The position numbers were made by a program, and so were the translations under genes. The notes under the pieces were generated by a model. The model was not told the origin of the DNA and made no database searches. It was given only the letters and a program-made list of their open reading frames with translations. Positions 53,183-63,974 of a stretch of 64,000 nt of DNA are shown in pieces. Each line of letters opens with the position of its first letter. Within the stretch, counting starts at the first letter, position 1. Source of the DNA: Boswellia sacra (lineage: Eukaryota > Streptophyta > Magnoliopsida > Sapindales > Burseraceae); contig SNVD02009519.1 of NCBI GenBank assembly GCA_013180625.2, positions 2,198,501 through 2,262,500 of the forward strand, read 5' to 3'.

Positions 53183-53656
53183 TAATCATATACATACCTT
53201 CAGGTACACAAGTTTGTTGAATAATTCTCATCACATTAACTATCACATCAATCAGTGCATTCAGCATTTTCCAATGAGCTATTGTATTTATAATAAATTT
53301 AAAAAAAATATATCTAATTGAAAACTTCGATTCACCTCAACTATCCAAATCGGTACTTAATTGCTCAATGAAAATTATCATTTCAACAAATTGAACATAA
53401 ACTGGTAACTTGCTATTAACAAGCAGATTAATCAAATTCACTACCAGTATTCAGTAATTTTACAATGAAAGCCCGCAATTTCTTTGATTTGATCTCAAAA
53501 TCAACTCATTTTATTTTTAATTCTCTTTTAAAGTAACTAAAACCTAGAATCAGATTAGTTGTCCAATGAACGTCTAGGGTTTACAGTAAGTAGAAATTGA
53601 TAGACGCTATATTGATTGAAGAAAATGTGAAAAACTGAGATGAAGCTTTGTACCGT
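53183..53656 (-). other. Probable 5' UTR intron of the WDR91 homologue
   Basis: GTACAAAGC donor at about 53655 after a short GC-richer leader, and a TGATTACAG acceptor 18 bases before the ATG. It is inferred from splice signals only. Confidence 0.45.
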
Positions 53657-54460
53657 GTAGAATTGGAGGGGAGTTTATAAATAAGGAGAGCGGAAGAACT
53701 GATTGAACTGCTGTGGAGACGAAGGATGCCGGTGTTGATTGATGATCTTCGCGCTTAAATTTTTCATGCTCAATTATGCTACTGTTAGAAGAACGGCGGT
53801 GATTCACAACTCTTGCCAATTGGTTCACGCCACGTCATGAGGACTCCTTCATCTTTTTCTGGAAAATACCAAGAGAAGATTGAAGGGCGTAATAAATGGG
53901 CCGGGCTGCTAATAGCATTTGGAGATTGCTTATTACAGGCCGCTTACTTTAGTCCATGAAAGTTATACTTCAGTACTACAAGTTATCACATTATAAAATA
54001 TATATATTTATATATATATATAATTACTTATTTAATAAAATTATACTATATTATCTAATTAATTATATGAAAAAACATTATTTACTGTTATAACATCTTT
54101 TAGATGTATAGGACCACATAAGTTTGAGTAAATTATGGCAAAGAAAGAGTGAATTACTCTTGTCGTATGTAGTATGAGTACAAAAAATAAGTAAATGCTT
54201 TTTTTTGGGTCTTTAATTGGGCCAATTAGATTTTTCTTTTTAATTTCTAATTAGTATTAGGAGGGATTTGAATCTGTTACCATATCATTATGACTTTAAT
54301 ATTGTATCAAGAAATTACGTGAACTTCAATATTTCAGTATTTATCTTAGTTGTATTTCTCATACATACTACTCTCAAATGGAAGTCTAACACAAAATGTT
54401 GATGCTCAAAAATCGGACCAACCAAAATCAAACTAAAGCATGAAGAAGATGAGAGAATGG
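53657..54460. other. WDR91 promoter region and spacer
   Basis: The first ~200 bases form the 5' leader/promoter of the WDR91 homologue. The rest is AT-rich (AT run near 53998-54022) with no gene signal. Confidence 0.55.
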
Positions 54461-54469
54461 CATGAGTAC

Positions 54470-55624
54470 CCTCGGGGATATAACAATTGATGATGATAGT
54501 AATGGATTGTAATAGTTATGTTGGGGGCTAGTGTCTTATACAATGATGGTGGTACTCTGACAATCTCTGATAATGTGGGGGCAGGTAGTTACAAGCTGAG
54601 AACGGCACTGGATAGGGTCTTTTTTCTTCAACCTGAGGAAAAGAGCTTTAAGGTGGTCCCATGGCGGCTGAAGCGACTTACGAACAACTTCTTCCCAGCA
54701 GCTACAAAACCACAAAAAAGGTTAGGAGGCGCCGGATGTTTCATCGGCGATAACCCTCCGATGCTTAAGTTAGTTTCAAGTAAGCTTTAAAAGTGAGAAA
54801 CGATTAAAAGGAGGGTGTGGAAAGGATGTTGTCATGGACAGAAATAAAGGAATGGTTACTGCAATGGAGGTTGGTAAAAATGTGTAAGTCCTAGTGAGTA
54901 TATTCTGTATCTTCCTAGGGATTATCCCAAAGTGTCCTCCTTTTCTTGGAGGCATAAATGGGTTTTTATAGAGAACCTTTACTATGTAACCTAGATCTTG
55001 GTCATTCATCCCTCCCAAGTGTTATAATCTCATGGCTCTTCATACTATTCTAGATGATTCTTAAATGAGTCTGAAACCCTAATTTTAAAGCATTGAGATG
55101 CTACCACGTGGCCAATCGTTGTTACCTTATATATAGGTATTGACACTGAGGTTTGTGTAAGATTTTATCCCCTAAGCTAGAGACCAGTTTGTTGATGTCG
55201 AATGATTACCAAACTAAACCTTAGTTCGGCGACTCTGAAGGGCTCACGACAATTGATATTGTGTACGCACAATGAATGAAAGTATAAATAAAACTATGAA
55301 TTGCTATACAACTCTGCACTCCACATAGGGCGATGGTGGCTTATTAGACTGAGGCTCAGTTTGGTAAAGCTTAATTTGGTAGCAAGTGGCGACTGACTGA
55401 ACTGAGGTTCAGTTCGGTAAGACCCAATTTAGTTGCAAGTGATAATTCTGATTTCATGTGCAATACTTTCAATTTAGCTCCAAATAAACTAAGTATTTCA
55501 TATATTGAGGGCTACCTCCCAACAAAGACTACTCAATTGATACTAGGACTGTACAAATATCACGGAGCTTTACTTAGGGGGTTATTTTGGTCTTTCCAGG
55601 TGAATTCACAAAATACCACCCACA
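54470..55624 (-). repeat. Probable 3' LTR of the gypsy element
   Basis: The minus strand shows a purine-rich CTGAGGGGGCTAA followed by TGTGGGTGG at 55624, which looks like polypurine tract then LTR start. Inside are a TATA box CTCTATAAAAACC (54973-54961) and, downstream, TTAAGCATCGGAGGG (about 54775), a sequence type I associate with plant gypsy LTRs. The far (left) boundary was set by eye, and the partner LTR is outside the window. Confidence 0.5.
54961..54973 (-). promoter_or_regulatory. TATA box in the gypsy LTR
   Basis: CTCTATAAAAACC on the minus strand, oriented to transcribe toward lower coordinates, as expected for an LTR of a minus-strand element. Confidence 0.5.
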
Positions 55625-57796
55625 TTAGCCCCCTCAGTCACCAGTTAGAAGTATGAAGACTTGTGACTGTCTCAATTAGGTTCAGCTCAATGAGATTTTG
55701 TTTCCCTTGATCCCTCATGCTTTGGCTTCGTAGGAGTAGCTTAGGAGGAATTATAAAATTGCCAAATAAAACCAAGTTAAGGGTCAATTTTGGTGGGGCT
55801 TAGTAAAGTGGTAGTAAAGTTTTAACTTATCATACACTCAACTCTTATTTTATCATTTTTGACTATTAGTTTTATTTCAAAATAAGCAACCTTTCCAAAA
55901 AGTTAATATATGTAGTTCCCAAGATGGAATTGACTCAAATCTTGTAAGAAGTCTACTAGAAAAGGCTATATTTTGAGTTTCGGTAGCCTTCGAACCTCCC
56001 TCCTTTCCTTCTCACTTATTTTCGTTCTTGCCTCTTTCCTTTTCTCCTACTTTCTTCTCTCTTGCAACTTAAGTTCCTGCAACTCTCTTTTTTATTTTTA
56101 TTTTTTACATCTCAGCAAAGTTCAGCTTCAACTTTGGCATTCTCATGCTTTACTGTTGGAGATAATTTGAAGCCTTATTTTCTTCATCTCACGAGCATAA
56201 GCTAAGGTACTAAGATTTTTGCCCCCTTTCTCTCTTTCTTTTTCTTTAAATAATGAAAACAACTTTTTTTTTTGAATCCCATTTATAAAATAGTTAGACA
56301 TGCAGACATGGGGTAATGCGAATCGGCCCCTTCATGGGAATGTTTGCTAGAGAGAGAGAAGTGTAAATCAATAAAAATGGTTTGTAAAATAAGCTAGCAA
56401 AAAGTCCAAAGGCTTTTCATGCCGCCACTTGATTAATAGACTTTTGGGCGTGCATTAATGGTGAACTTTTTGTTCTTGATTTTATCTTACGCTAGAATGT
56501 TGCAGAGCAACAAGTTAATTTGGAAGCTTTCCCAACCATTTGTCTAAGAAAATAGCCAAGTGAGCCCGGACCCATTTCCACCGTCTCTTGCTTTATTGCC
56601 TCTGATTCTTTTTGCTAGACTAAACCCAAAAGTAATCAATTATAATTTGTTATTGAAAAGTCAAAAGTAATTGAATAAAGTAGTAATGCATGTTTGTATA
56701 AATGACTTGTGCAAAGTAGTAGGATAGAAAGGACAATTATTTTAACTATTCAAATACATTAATATAAGCATGTGGGACCATTGTCTTAAAAGAAGCTTTA
56801 TTTATCTAGCTTTACGTAGGTGAGGTTTATATATATATATAAATGTTTGGAAGATGTGCTTATATGCAATAAATACATATGGATGGAGTGTGGGAGCTGC
56901 CACTAAAAGTTCTTAAAGCATATACGCATTGAAATATTAGCAAACGAGGTAAATCACATATACCGAACTGAAGCTCAGTTCGGCAAACAAGCAAAGTACA
57001 TGTACCAAACTGAAGCTTAGTTCAGCAAACCAAGTAAAGCATATGTACCAAACTGAAGCTTAATTCAGCAAACCAAGTAAAGCATATGTACCAAACTGAA
57101 GCTCAGTTCGGCACTCGTTTATAGCACACGACTAAGCTTTTAGAGTTTAGTTAATACTTTCGGAATGTGTCTAAAATTAACCAAATAATATTGTGTAAAG
57201 CAAATGATCCGTATAATGGCTGTACCATTGGGTAGTGCCTTTAATATACATTACCACTCTCTTAGATGACCTCCAACCAATATATCTCGTGCTTGAAGAT
57301 ATTTATTTATTTTTGGCTATGAATTAACTTGTTAAATCGATCTTGATAATAATCTAATGCAATACTTGAGGCTCAATTGCTAGGCTAAGGAAGGGGTGGC
57401 AAAAAGGAAGGTGACTACCAAACCAAACTGAACTTCAGTTTGGTAAGGAGTTGGTATATTCACCATAGGTTCCCAAATATATGCCTTAATTCATGAAAAG
57501 CTAAGAACAATACGTTTTGAGCTTCATAGAAATGACATAACCAATTTAACTGCCTTTATAGAAATTGCATAACCCATGAAATGAGAGCTTAGTCTATTTA
57601 AGTTGATAGTCAGGACAAATAGCTAAAGTGACAGCTACTTCAGTTTAGCAATGAGTTGAGCTTATCCAAACTAGGCATCGGTTCGGTACCGAACTGAGCT
57701 TTAGTTTGGGTATGGGTAAGAAAATGTATTTCCTTGAGACCAAGTAGGTCGACAACTCCTAATGTTGCGTTTCTTAGTGAAACAGGTCCTAACAGG
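55625..57796 (+). other. Upstream region of the antisense ORF
   Basis: About 2.2 kb between the gypsy LTR and the antisense ORF. It contains CT-rich tracts (55985-56110, 56220-56245), the palindrome family and no ORF that I recognise. It is the likely place of the promoter for the antisense ORF. Confidence 0.5.
56963..57115. repeat. Four tandem ~43-bp units, each with one palindrome
   Basis: Palindrome starts are at 56963, 57005, 57048 and 57091, a period of 42-43 bp. The shared spacer is close to CAAACCAAGTAAAGCATATGTA. It lies about 0.7 kb upstream of the antisense ORF. Confidence 0.9.
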
Positions 57797-60053
57797 ATGA
57801 CTCAGGATCTCCCGCAGTCTATTGACCCGGAGTTGGGTTCGGGTGTTCCCTCGATTGATGTGGGCGTTTGGGAGGTTGGTGAGACCACCGAACCTTTCAA
57901 GCATAAAAGTGATCCCCAAGCTGAAATGAGTGCAAATGAAGGTAGCGAGGCTAGTGATGATGACAGTGGTGATCAAGTATCTTCAATGGAAGAAAGCGTG
58001 TCAAATTTGAAACACCCACGTTGTAGAGACCCAGAAGATCCCAACTTTGAGGGATTTGCTATAGATGAGCTACCCAGCTCGATCGATTATGTTTGTGTAG
58101 CCAAATACCGTAGAGAGTATAAAATCCCTAGTAACATAACCACAAGGGCTACCTTTAAACTCAAAGGGATTGAGTATAGACACGGTGATGTACTCTTTTA
58201 TACTTCGTTTTTCCAATATGAGGCTAGACTTCTTCTCCGACCATACTTTGCCAATTTCTTCAAATACACCAAGTTAGGCTCCAGTCAACTGAATCCCAAT
58301 GGATGGATGATTCTTTCAGCTATGTATCATCTTTGGAAGATAGTTAATAAGACCGAGATTACCCTAGATGAAATTTTCTACTTATTTTGCATTAAATCAA
58401 ATTCAACTGACACCGGGATAGAATGGTACACTTTAGCATTGAGACCTAGAATTCATGGCTCCGATGGTAAGAGCATTTTATGGGGAGCCCCTCCCCCAAA
58501 GAAAGGGTGGAAAACTAGGTGGTTTTATGTTGGTGGTGAATGGGATGCTACATCTGTTTCCATTGCTACCAAAACTCCAACGGAGTTTAGGATGCCCCGT
58601 AAGTTCTTCAATTTATATTCACCTCTATATCTTTTTTGTTATAATTATCATTATTGCTACTATTGCTTTTCTTATCATCGTTATTTTTCTTTTGGTAGGG
58701 TATATCAGGAAGACTAAGCTTTCCGAGGCATATAGGAATAGGGTAAATGCAGCTCTTGAGTACCAAGATCGTAACATTAAGAAATTGATTGATCCAAAAG
58801 GATTAAAAAGAAGTGGGCTCATCTCCCATTTTCCAGAAATAGAGGATTTAGAGGACTCGGACGGTGGAGAGGATTTCACTTTTGAAGGTACATTTCTGAC
58901 TTGTGATTTTTCATTGAATTAGTTTTTGTGACCAAAAATAAAAGTTGAACTTTTGAATAATGTTGATTGAATTGAACCTCAATTTGGTGATGAATACTAG
59001 TAGCCGAACTGAAGTCTAATTTGGTAGTCACCTCATCTTTTAGGCTTTCTAGTTTGATTTTTGTGATCATTATTAATTCAACCTTATCTAGCCCTCAATT
59101 TCTTTTATAGGCGTAGACAAAATGAGCAAGAAAGTTGACAGTGGTGCTTTGGCTGAGGCGCTAAGAGCAAAAAGGAAGCGTGAACTGAAAGCTAGTGAAT
59201 CCATATCTACTAGGAGTCAAGCGACCAATAAGGCATTGGAAAAAAGACCAAAGGTGAAGCATGTGGCTCATAAATCTAAGGGAGTTCCTCCCAAGGACGG
59301 AATAGTAACAGTTCATGCAAACATGACTGAGAAAGTTCCTAAGTCTTTCCTTCCTGGTGAAAAGATGAAGAATTTCCTTGCACCTCTTGACCAGACATTT
59401 AGGGGGTTGTCCCTTTTTAACGGCCCCCCTTCATTTCAAATTGAGAGTCCCGCTGAAGCTAAACATCTTCTTCCTTACGTTCAAGCTTCTTCTCGAGTTC
59501 TCTCAGAGGATGTAGCTAGGAGCACCGAGAACTTCAAAGCAAAGATAGCATTTGAGTTGTCCTTTATGAGTCACATCATGGTAAGTTCAAGCAGTCAAGC
59601 CTTTATTTCTCTTTGCACAATCACTAATTATTTTAACTTTTGCAGGGTGTCAATATAGTGGCTCAACATTATGAAGAAATTAGAGCTGCTTTAAACGAAG
59701 TTGAGACTTTGAGAGGGGAACGAAAAGAATATGATTCTATGAAGAAACAAATACTTGAGGAGAAAGAGAGCCTCAAGTCTTCCCTGCAAGCGATGGAAGC
59801 TGAGAATAAAGATCTAAAGAAGCGTCTTGAAGAGAAGGAGATAGAACTAGCCGAGGAGAGAAAGTTAAGTGAGGCTAAGGAGCTGGAGATTGTCGAGTTG
59901 GATTCAGAAGTCCATGAGATGACCACCTATGCTGTAGACACTATCATTGAAGGCTTGGAAATGGATTACCCTGATGTAGACTTCGGTGCCATTGCACAAA
60001 GGTTTACTGAGGGTAGTAAGACAATCCCTCAAGGCACCGCACCTCCAGCTTAG
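57797..60053 (+). CDS. Gypsy antisense extra ORF (Transposase_28-like protein), four exons
   Basis: Exons 57797-58598, 58699-58887, 59111-59580 and 59646-60053 have good GT-AG signals and matching phases. They total 1,869 nt, 622 codons plus stop. The start MTQDLPQ is the first ATG; the open frame extends 21 codons further up without ATG. The protein has an acidic Ser/Asp-rich N-terminus. A block at about 87-260 (FAIDELPSS, LLLRPYFANFF, NPNGWMILSAMYHLW) resembles the Pfam family called putative gypsy type transposon (Transposase_28). A basic segment (KKVDSGALAEALRAKRKREL) and a long coiled coil (about 495-575, Glu/Lys-rich heptads) follow. It runs opposite to pol and convergent with integrase. 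Its function is unknown. No stop or frameshift was seen, unlike pol. Confidence 0.8.
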
Positions 60054-60070
60054 GATTAGGGATGCCTGTT

Positions 60071-60107
<37 letters not shown>

Positions 60108-61005
60108 GTATGTATATGTATATGTATATGTATGTATTACTACATTTCCCTTACTTTTGTATCACTTTTTACTGTAATTCGTGAACTAAAGCCCAGATCG
60201 TTGGGGCACTACACTTTGACTTTTGTTATTAGCATTCGCTACTATTTAACGGTTTATCAAGGCTAATTCTTATAATTGGTGACACTTTCTATCGTAGGTC
60301 TTGTTTTATTGTTGAATTATATATACTTGTTATGAAAGGATAACTCTCTTTTTGCATAACCCTTTTCTTCTTCTTTTTTTTTGGCACATAATTGACGTAG
60401 TTATAAACTATTTTATGAGGAGTTTCGAATTTATTTGTGATCATAATTTCTTAAAGCATATTGAAAGTCATCAACACTTAGGTTACTTGGAACGATAAAC
60501 TAGCAACTCCAATAAGTAATAAAACATGATTCCCCTTTTAACGTGATATGAATTACTTTCCATATTCCTTTTGGGCTATTATTGTTGGTGAGTTAAGCTA
60601 ACTGGTGAATGTACCAGTAACTCTAACTTCCTTGAGGTGTTTCCTCCTTAGATCATTTTAGAATAGAGGTAAGCAAGGCTATTAGTTAATGTACTTATAG
60701 TCTTGGCTTCTTCAAAGGGTGGTTCTATCCTTGGAAGAGCCACTTTGGAATGTTAGCAAATTGAACTAGCATTATTTCGCATAGCAATTTGAATAATACC
60801 TCATATGGTTTCTCATTAATTAGGTGAGTCTTAGCTCATTGAGTGAAGGAGGACCTTGGTCCTTTACAAAAGAGAGCGCTCAGGCACTTTGTGAAAATAA
60901 GAGGAAAGAGGCACTTAGGCCTTCAGAATATAGCTTATAGCTATCTGTAAGAGGTAAACATATGAATCATTCTAAACCCGAAACATCTTTCCAAGCTCAA
61001 ACTTT
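60054..61005. other. Convergent spacer between the antisense ORF and integrase
   Basis: It holds a TATG/TA microsatellite (about 60076-60136) and the likely 3' UTR of the antisense ORF. No other ORF is supported. Confidence 0.6.
60076..60136. repeat. TA/TATG microsatellite
   Basis: Alternating TA repeats pass into TATG repeats, 20-60 bases after the stop of the antisense ORF, probably in its 3' UTR. Confidence 0.85.
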
Positions 61006-62130
61006 TCATTGATAATATTTCTTCAAGTGTTCGGCATTCCAAGGGTGCTTAACTTTAGTCCTATCCATTCGAAGCAGGCGATAAGCCCCCGAGCCAAGAA
61101 CTTGCTCTACTCGGTATGGGCCTTCCCAGTTGGGTCCTAAGACTCCAACTCCCGGTTCCTGCATGTTCAACATTACCTTCCTTAGAACTAAGTCTCCAAC
61201 TTCAAACTTTCTTACCTTAACTCTAGAATTGTAGAACTTGGCCACCGTTTGTTGGTAAGCTGCCAATCTAACTTGTGACATGTCTCGCTCTTCTTCAACC
61301 AAATCCAAACACATTCTGAGCTGTTCTGAATTAGCCTCCGGATCATGAGCAATTCTTCGAAGGTTGGGCATTCCCACTTCAACTAGAACTACAGCCTCCA
61401 CCCCGAAAGATAAAGAGTAAGGGGTTTCTCCTATTGTGGATCTAGGGGTGGTTCTATAAGCCCATAAGACATTGTGAAGCTCTTCAGCCCAAGCCCCCTT
61501 GCGTGCTTCTAACTTGGTCTTGAGTAAATGCTTTATCTTCTTATTAACTGCTTCCACTTGCCCGTTAGCTTGAGGGTGAGCAGGTGAGGAGAATTTATGA
61601 TGGATGCCAAGCTGCTCACAAAGTTCCTTAAGGTTGGCATTGTCAAACTGTTTACCATTATCAGTGATTATAGTATATGGTATCCCAAACCTGCAAATAA
61701 GAGATCTCCAAATGAAGTTTGTGGTCTTCTTTTCAGTGATGGTTGCCAATGGCTCGGCTTCAATCCATTTGGTGAAATAATCAATAGCTACTATTACAAA
61801 TTTTACTTGGCCTTTAGACGTTGGGAGAGGGCCAATTAAGTCTATCCCCCATTGAGCAAATGGCCAAGGGCTACTTAATGAGGTAAGCTTCTCAGGTGGT
61901 TGTCTGGGTATATTTGCGAACCGTTGACACTTGTCACAATCCCTTACAAAGGCCTTTGCATCTGCATGCATGGTAGGCCAGTAATAACCCTGCCTCAAAG
62001 CTTTAAAAGCTAAGCTCTTCACTCCGGAATGGTTTCCACATACTCCTTCATGGATTTCTCTCAACACATAGTTAGCATCTTCATCATTGAGACACCTTAA
62101 ATAAGGCATTGAATAACCCCGATTGTACAA
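61006..62130 (-). CDS. gypsy integrase
   Basis: 374 residues from the first ATG after a TGA. The true domain starts a little upstream. It has the HHCC zinc-binding region (EIHEGVCGNHSG ... CDKCQRF) and the catalytic core with Asp in GIDLIGPLP, Asp in ITDNGKQF and Glu in QANGQVEAVNK. The C-terminal part has GDLVLRKV and the conserved LGPNWEGPYRV motif. It would insert element cDNA into host DNA. The frame matches the RNase H frame but is cut from it by one TGA (62161-62163). Confidence 0.9.
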   Translation of the reverse strand: MYNRGYSMPYLRCLNDEDANYVLREIHEGVCGNHSGVKSLAFKALRQGYYWPTMHADAKAFVRDCDKCQRFANIPRQPPEKLTSLSSPWPFAQWGIDLIGPLPTSKGQVKFVIVAIDYFTKWIEAEPLATITEKKTTNFIWRSLICRFGIPYTIITDNGKQFDNANLKELCEQLGIHHKFSSPAHPQANGQVEAVNKKIKHLLKTKLEARKGAWAEELHNVLWAYRTTPRSTIGETPYSLSFGVEAVVLVEVGMPNLRRIAHDPEANSEQLRMCLDLVEEERDMSQVRLAAYQQTVAKFYNSRVKVRKFEVGDLVLRKVMLNMQEPGVGVLGPNWEGPYRVEQVLGSGAYRLLRMDRTKVKHPWNAEHLKKYYQ

Positions 62131-62160
62131 GACATTATCAATTAGAGAATACCTAGCAGC

Positions 62161-62751
62161 TCAATATTTAAGCTTCCTCGCCGCCAATTTGTCATTTGGG
62201 AGCTCACCTGTTGTGAGATAAGTTAGGATGGGGTCCATCCAACTTGGAGATTGATTCACTGCTTTTAACTCAAAGATGGCATCGTCAAGATGAATGCTCG
62301 GTTTCGGGATAAACTCTAGTGGGACTATCTTAGACATTTTGACTTCAGCAGAGGATGCTAGCTTAGCTAGAAAGTCAGCTTGTGGGTTCTCTTCTCGTGG
62401 GATTCTCTCTACTTTTAATTCTTTGAAGTGGTTCTTCAATTCATTGACCCTTTGGAGATAAGCTATCATGTTGTTCCCCTTAGCTTGGTATTCCGAATTC
62501 ACTTGACTCACAACCACTTGCGAATCACTTTTGAGGATCAGTTGTTCAACTTCTAAGTTTTTTGCTAGTCTCATTCCAGCTAAAACTGCCTCATATTCTG
62601 CTTCATTGTTGGAAGCCTTAAAACCAAACTTTAGAGCATAACAAAGTTCTGCGTTTTCCGAGCTTACCAAGACAACTCCTGCTCCACTACCCTTCTCATT
62701 ACTACTTCCATCAACATACAATGTCCAGCTTGTTATCTCTTGATCGTTCAT
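62161..62751 (-). CDS. gypsy second (archaeal-type) RNase H domain
   Basis: 196 residues. RNase H motifs are LYVDGSSNEKGSGAG (first Asp), NNEAEYEAVLAGM (Glu), LKSDSQVVVSQV (Asp) and NPQADFLAKLAS (last Asp), so the catalytic DEDD set is present. This additional RNase H is typical of the Tat lineage. A frameshift near 62755-62790 separates it from RT, and a TGA ends it before integrase. Confidence 0.88.
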   Translation of the reverse strand: MNDQEITSWTLYVDGSSNEKGSGAGVVLVSSENAELCYALKFGFKASNNEAEYEAVLAGMRLAKNLEVEQLILKSDSQVVVSQVNSEYQAKGNNMIAYLQRVNELKNHFKELKVERIPREENPQADFLAKLASSAEVKMSKIVPLEFIPKPSIHLDDAIFELKAVNQSPSWMDPILTYLTTGELPNDKLAARKLKY

Positions 62752-62942
62752 GGTTGAGAGTTTTATTTATCTGATGCTTTTGCATTTTGTTGGGGTATAT
62801 CACTTTCTTGCCTTAAAAACAGCTTATCATCATCACACCCCTCTAAGCAGTTGGTGAATTCAGCTATGAATTCGGCGACTGCTTGAGCTTTGATTGCATT
62901 TTTAGGAGAGAAAGTGATGTCAAATTCGCTTATCTCAATGCT

Positions 62943-63974
62943 CTATTTTGTTAGGCGACCTGAAAGTTCAGGCTTTTGTAAGATTTGCTTCAAAGGTTGA
63001 TCAGTGACTACACAAATTGAATGGGCTTGGAAGTAAGGCTTGAGCTTTCTAGACGAAACTACTAAAGGAAGAACGAATTTCTCTGGTGCTGAGTAACGAG
63101 TTTCTGCATCTACAAGAGACTTGCTGATGTAATAAACAGGTTTCTGAATTCCTTCAGACTCGCGAACTAACACCGAACTTACAGCAGTCGCAGAGATAGC
63201 TAAGTATAAATATAGGGTCTCACCCTGTTCGGGTGTCGAGAGGAGTGGAGAACTTGCCAAGTAATTCTTCAATTGTTGAAATGCAACCTTACATTCAGTT
63301 GTCCATTGCATTTTCTTTCCTTGCCTCATTGCTTTGAAAAAAGGGTGTGACTTATCTGTGGCCCTTGAAATGAACCGACTGAAGGCTGCCAACCTTTCTG
63401 TTAGTATCTGCACCTGTTTGAGTGTCTTAGGGGATTCCATGTTACAAATGGCTTGAATCTTACCTGGGTTGGCTTCAATGCCTCTTTGGCTTACCATGAA
63501 ACCCAAGAACTTTCCAGCTGACACTCCAAAGGCACACTTCTCTAGGTTTAACTTCATATGATGCTTTCTTAATTCTTCAAATGTTTGCTTTAAGTCTTCA
63601 ACATGCTCCTCCACGATAGTGGACTTGGTCACCATATCATCAACATAGACTTCCATATTCTTGCCAATTTGCTCTTTGAAAAGCTTGTTCACAAGTCTTT
63701 GGTAAGTAGCTCCAGTATTTTTAAGGCCAAATGGCATGACTTTGTAACAATATAACCCCCGATTTGTGACAAATGCAGTTTTCTCTTCATCAGGTGGGTA
63801 CATCTTGATCTGATTGTAGCCAAAAAAAGCGTCCATGAAACTCATTAACTCATGTCCTGCTGTGGCATCCACAAGTTGGTCTATTCTTGGTAGTGGAAAA
63901 CTATCCTTGGGGCAGGCTTTGTTTAGGTCAGTGAAATCTATACACATTCTCCACTTACTATTAGGTTTTTGCAC
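62943..63974 (-). CDS. gypsy reverse transcriptase and first RNase H domain (partial)
   Basis: The open frame continues past the right edge. RT motifs: WRMCIDFTDLNKACPKD, FPLPRIDQLVD, MPFGLKNTGATYQRLVN and the active site VYVDDMVTKS, followed by FLGFMVSQRG. The connection and RNase H region follow (YYISKSLVDAETRYS, VVTDQPLKQIL). The frame stops at TAG (62943-62945) where relatives usually have Trp before the IELSEFDI motif. The downstream 190 bases are still element-like but carry further stops. Confidence 0.92.
   Translation of the reverse strand: MQKPNSKWRMCIDFTDLNKACPKDSFPLPRIDQLVDATAGHELMSFMDAFFGYNQIKMYPPDEEKTAFVTNRGLYCYKVMPFGLKNTGATYQRLVNKLFKEQIGKNMEVYVDDMVTKSTIVEEHVEDLKQTFEELRKHHMKLNLEKCAFGVSAGKFLGFMVSQRGIEANPGKIQAICNMESPKTLKQVQILTERLAAFSRFISRATDKSHPFFKAMRQGKKMQWTTECKVAFQQLKNYLASSPLLSTPEQGETLYLYLAISATAVSSVLVRESEGIQKPVYYISKSLVDAETRYSAPEKFVLPLVVSSRKLKPYFQAHSICVVTDQPLKQILQKPELSGRLTK

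Larger units (their letters stand above)
55209..59024. repeat. Dispersed palindromic repeat family (CCGAACTGA / TCAGTTCGG half-sites)
   Basis: About ten near-palindromes of about 18-21 bp: 55209-55229, 55347-55364, 55398-55417, 56963-56983 (best copy), 57005-57025, 57048-57068, 57091-57111, 57423-57443, 57689-57709 and 59004-59024. Variation is mostly C/T or G/A within the half-sites. A 14-bp perfect palindrome GTTCGGTACCGAAC lies at 57681-57694. They occur in the LTR, in the flank of the antisense ORF and in its second intron. Confidence 0.85.
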
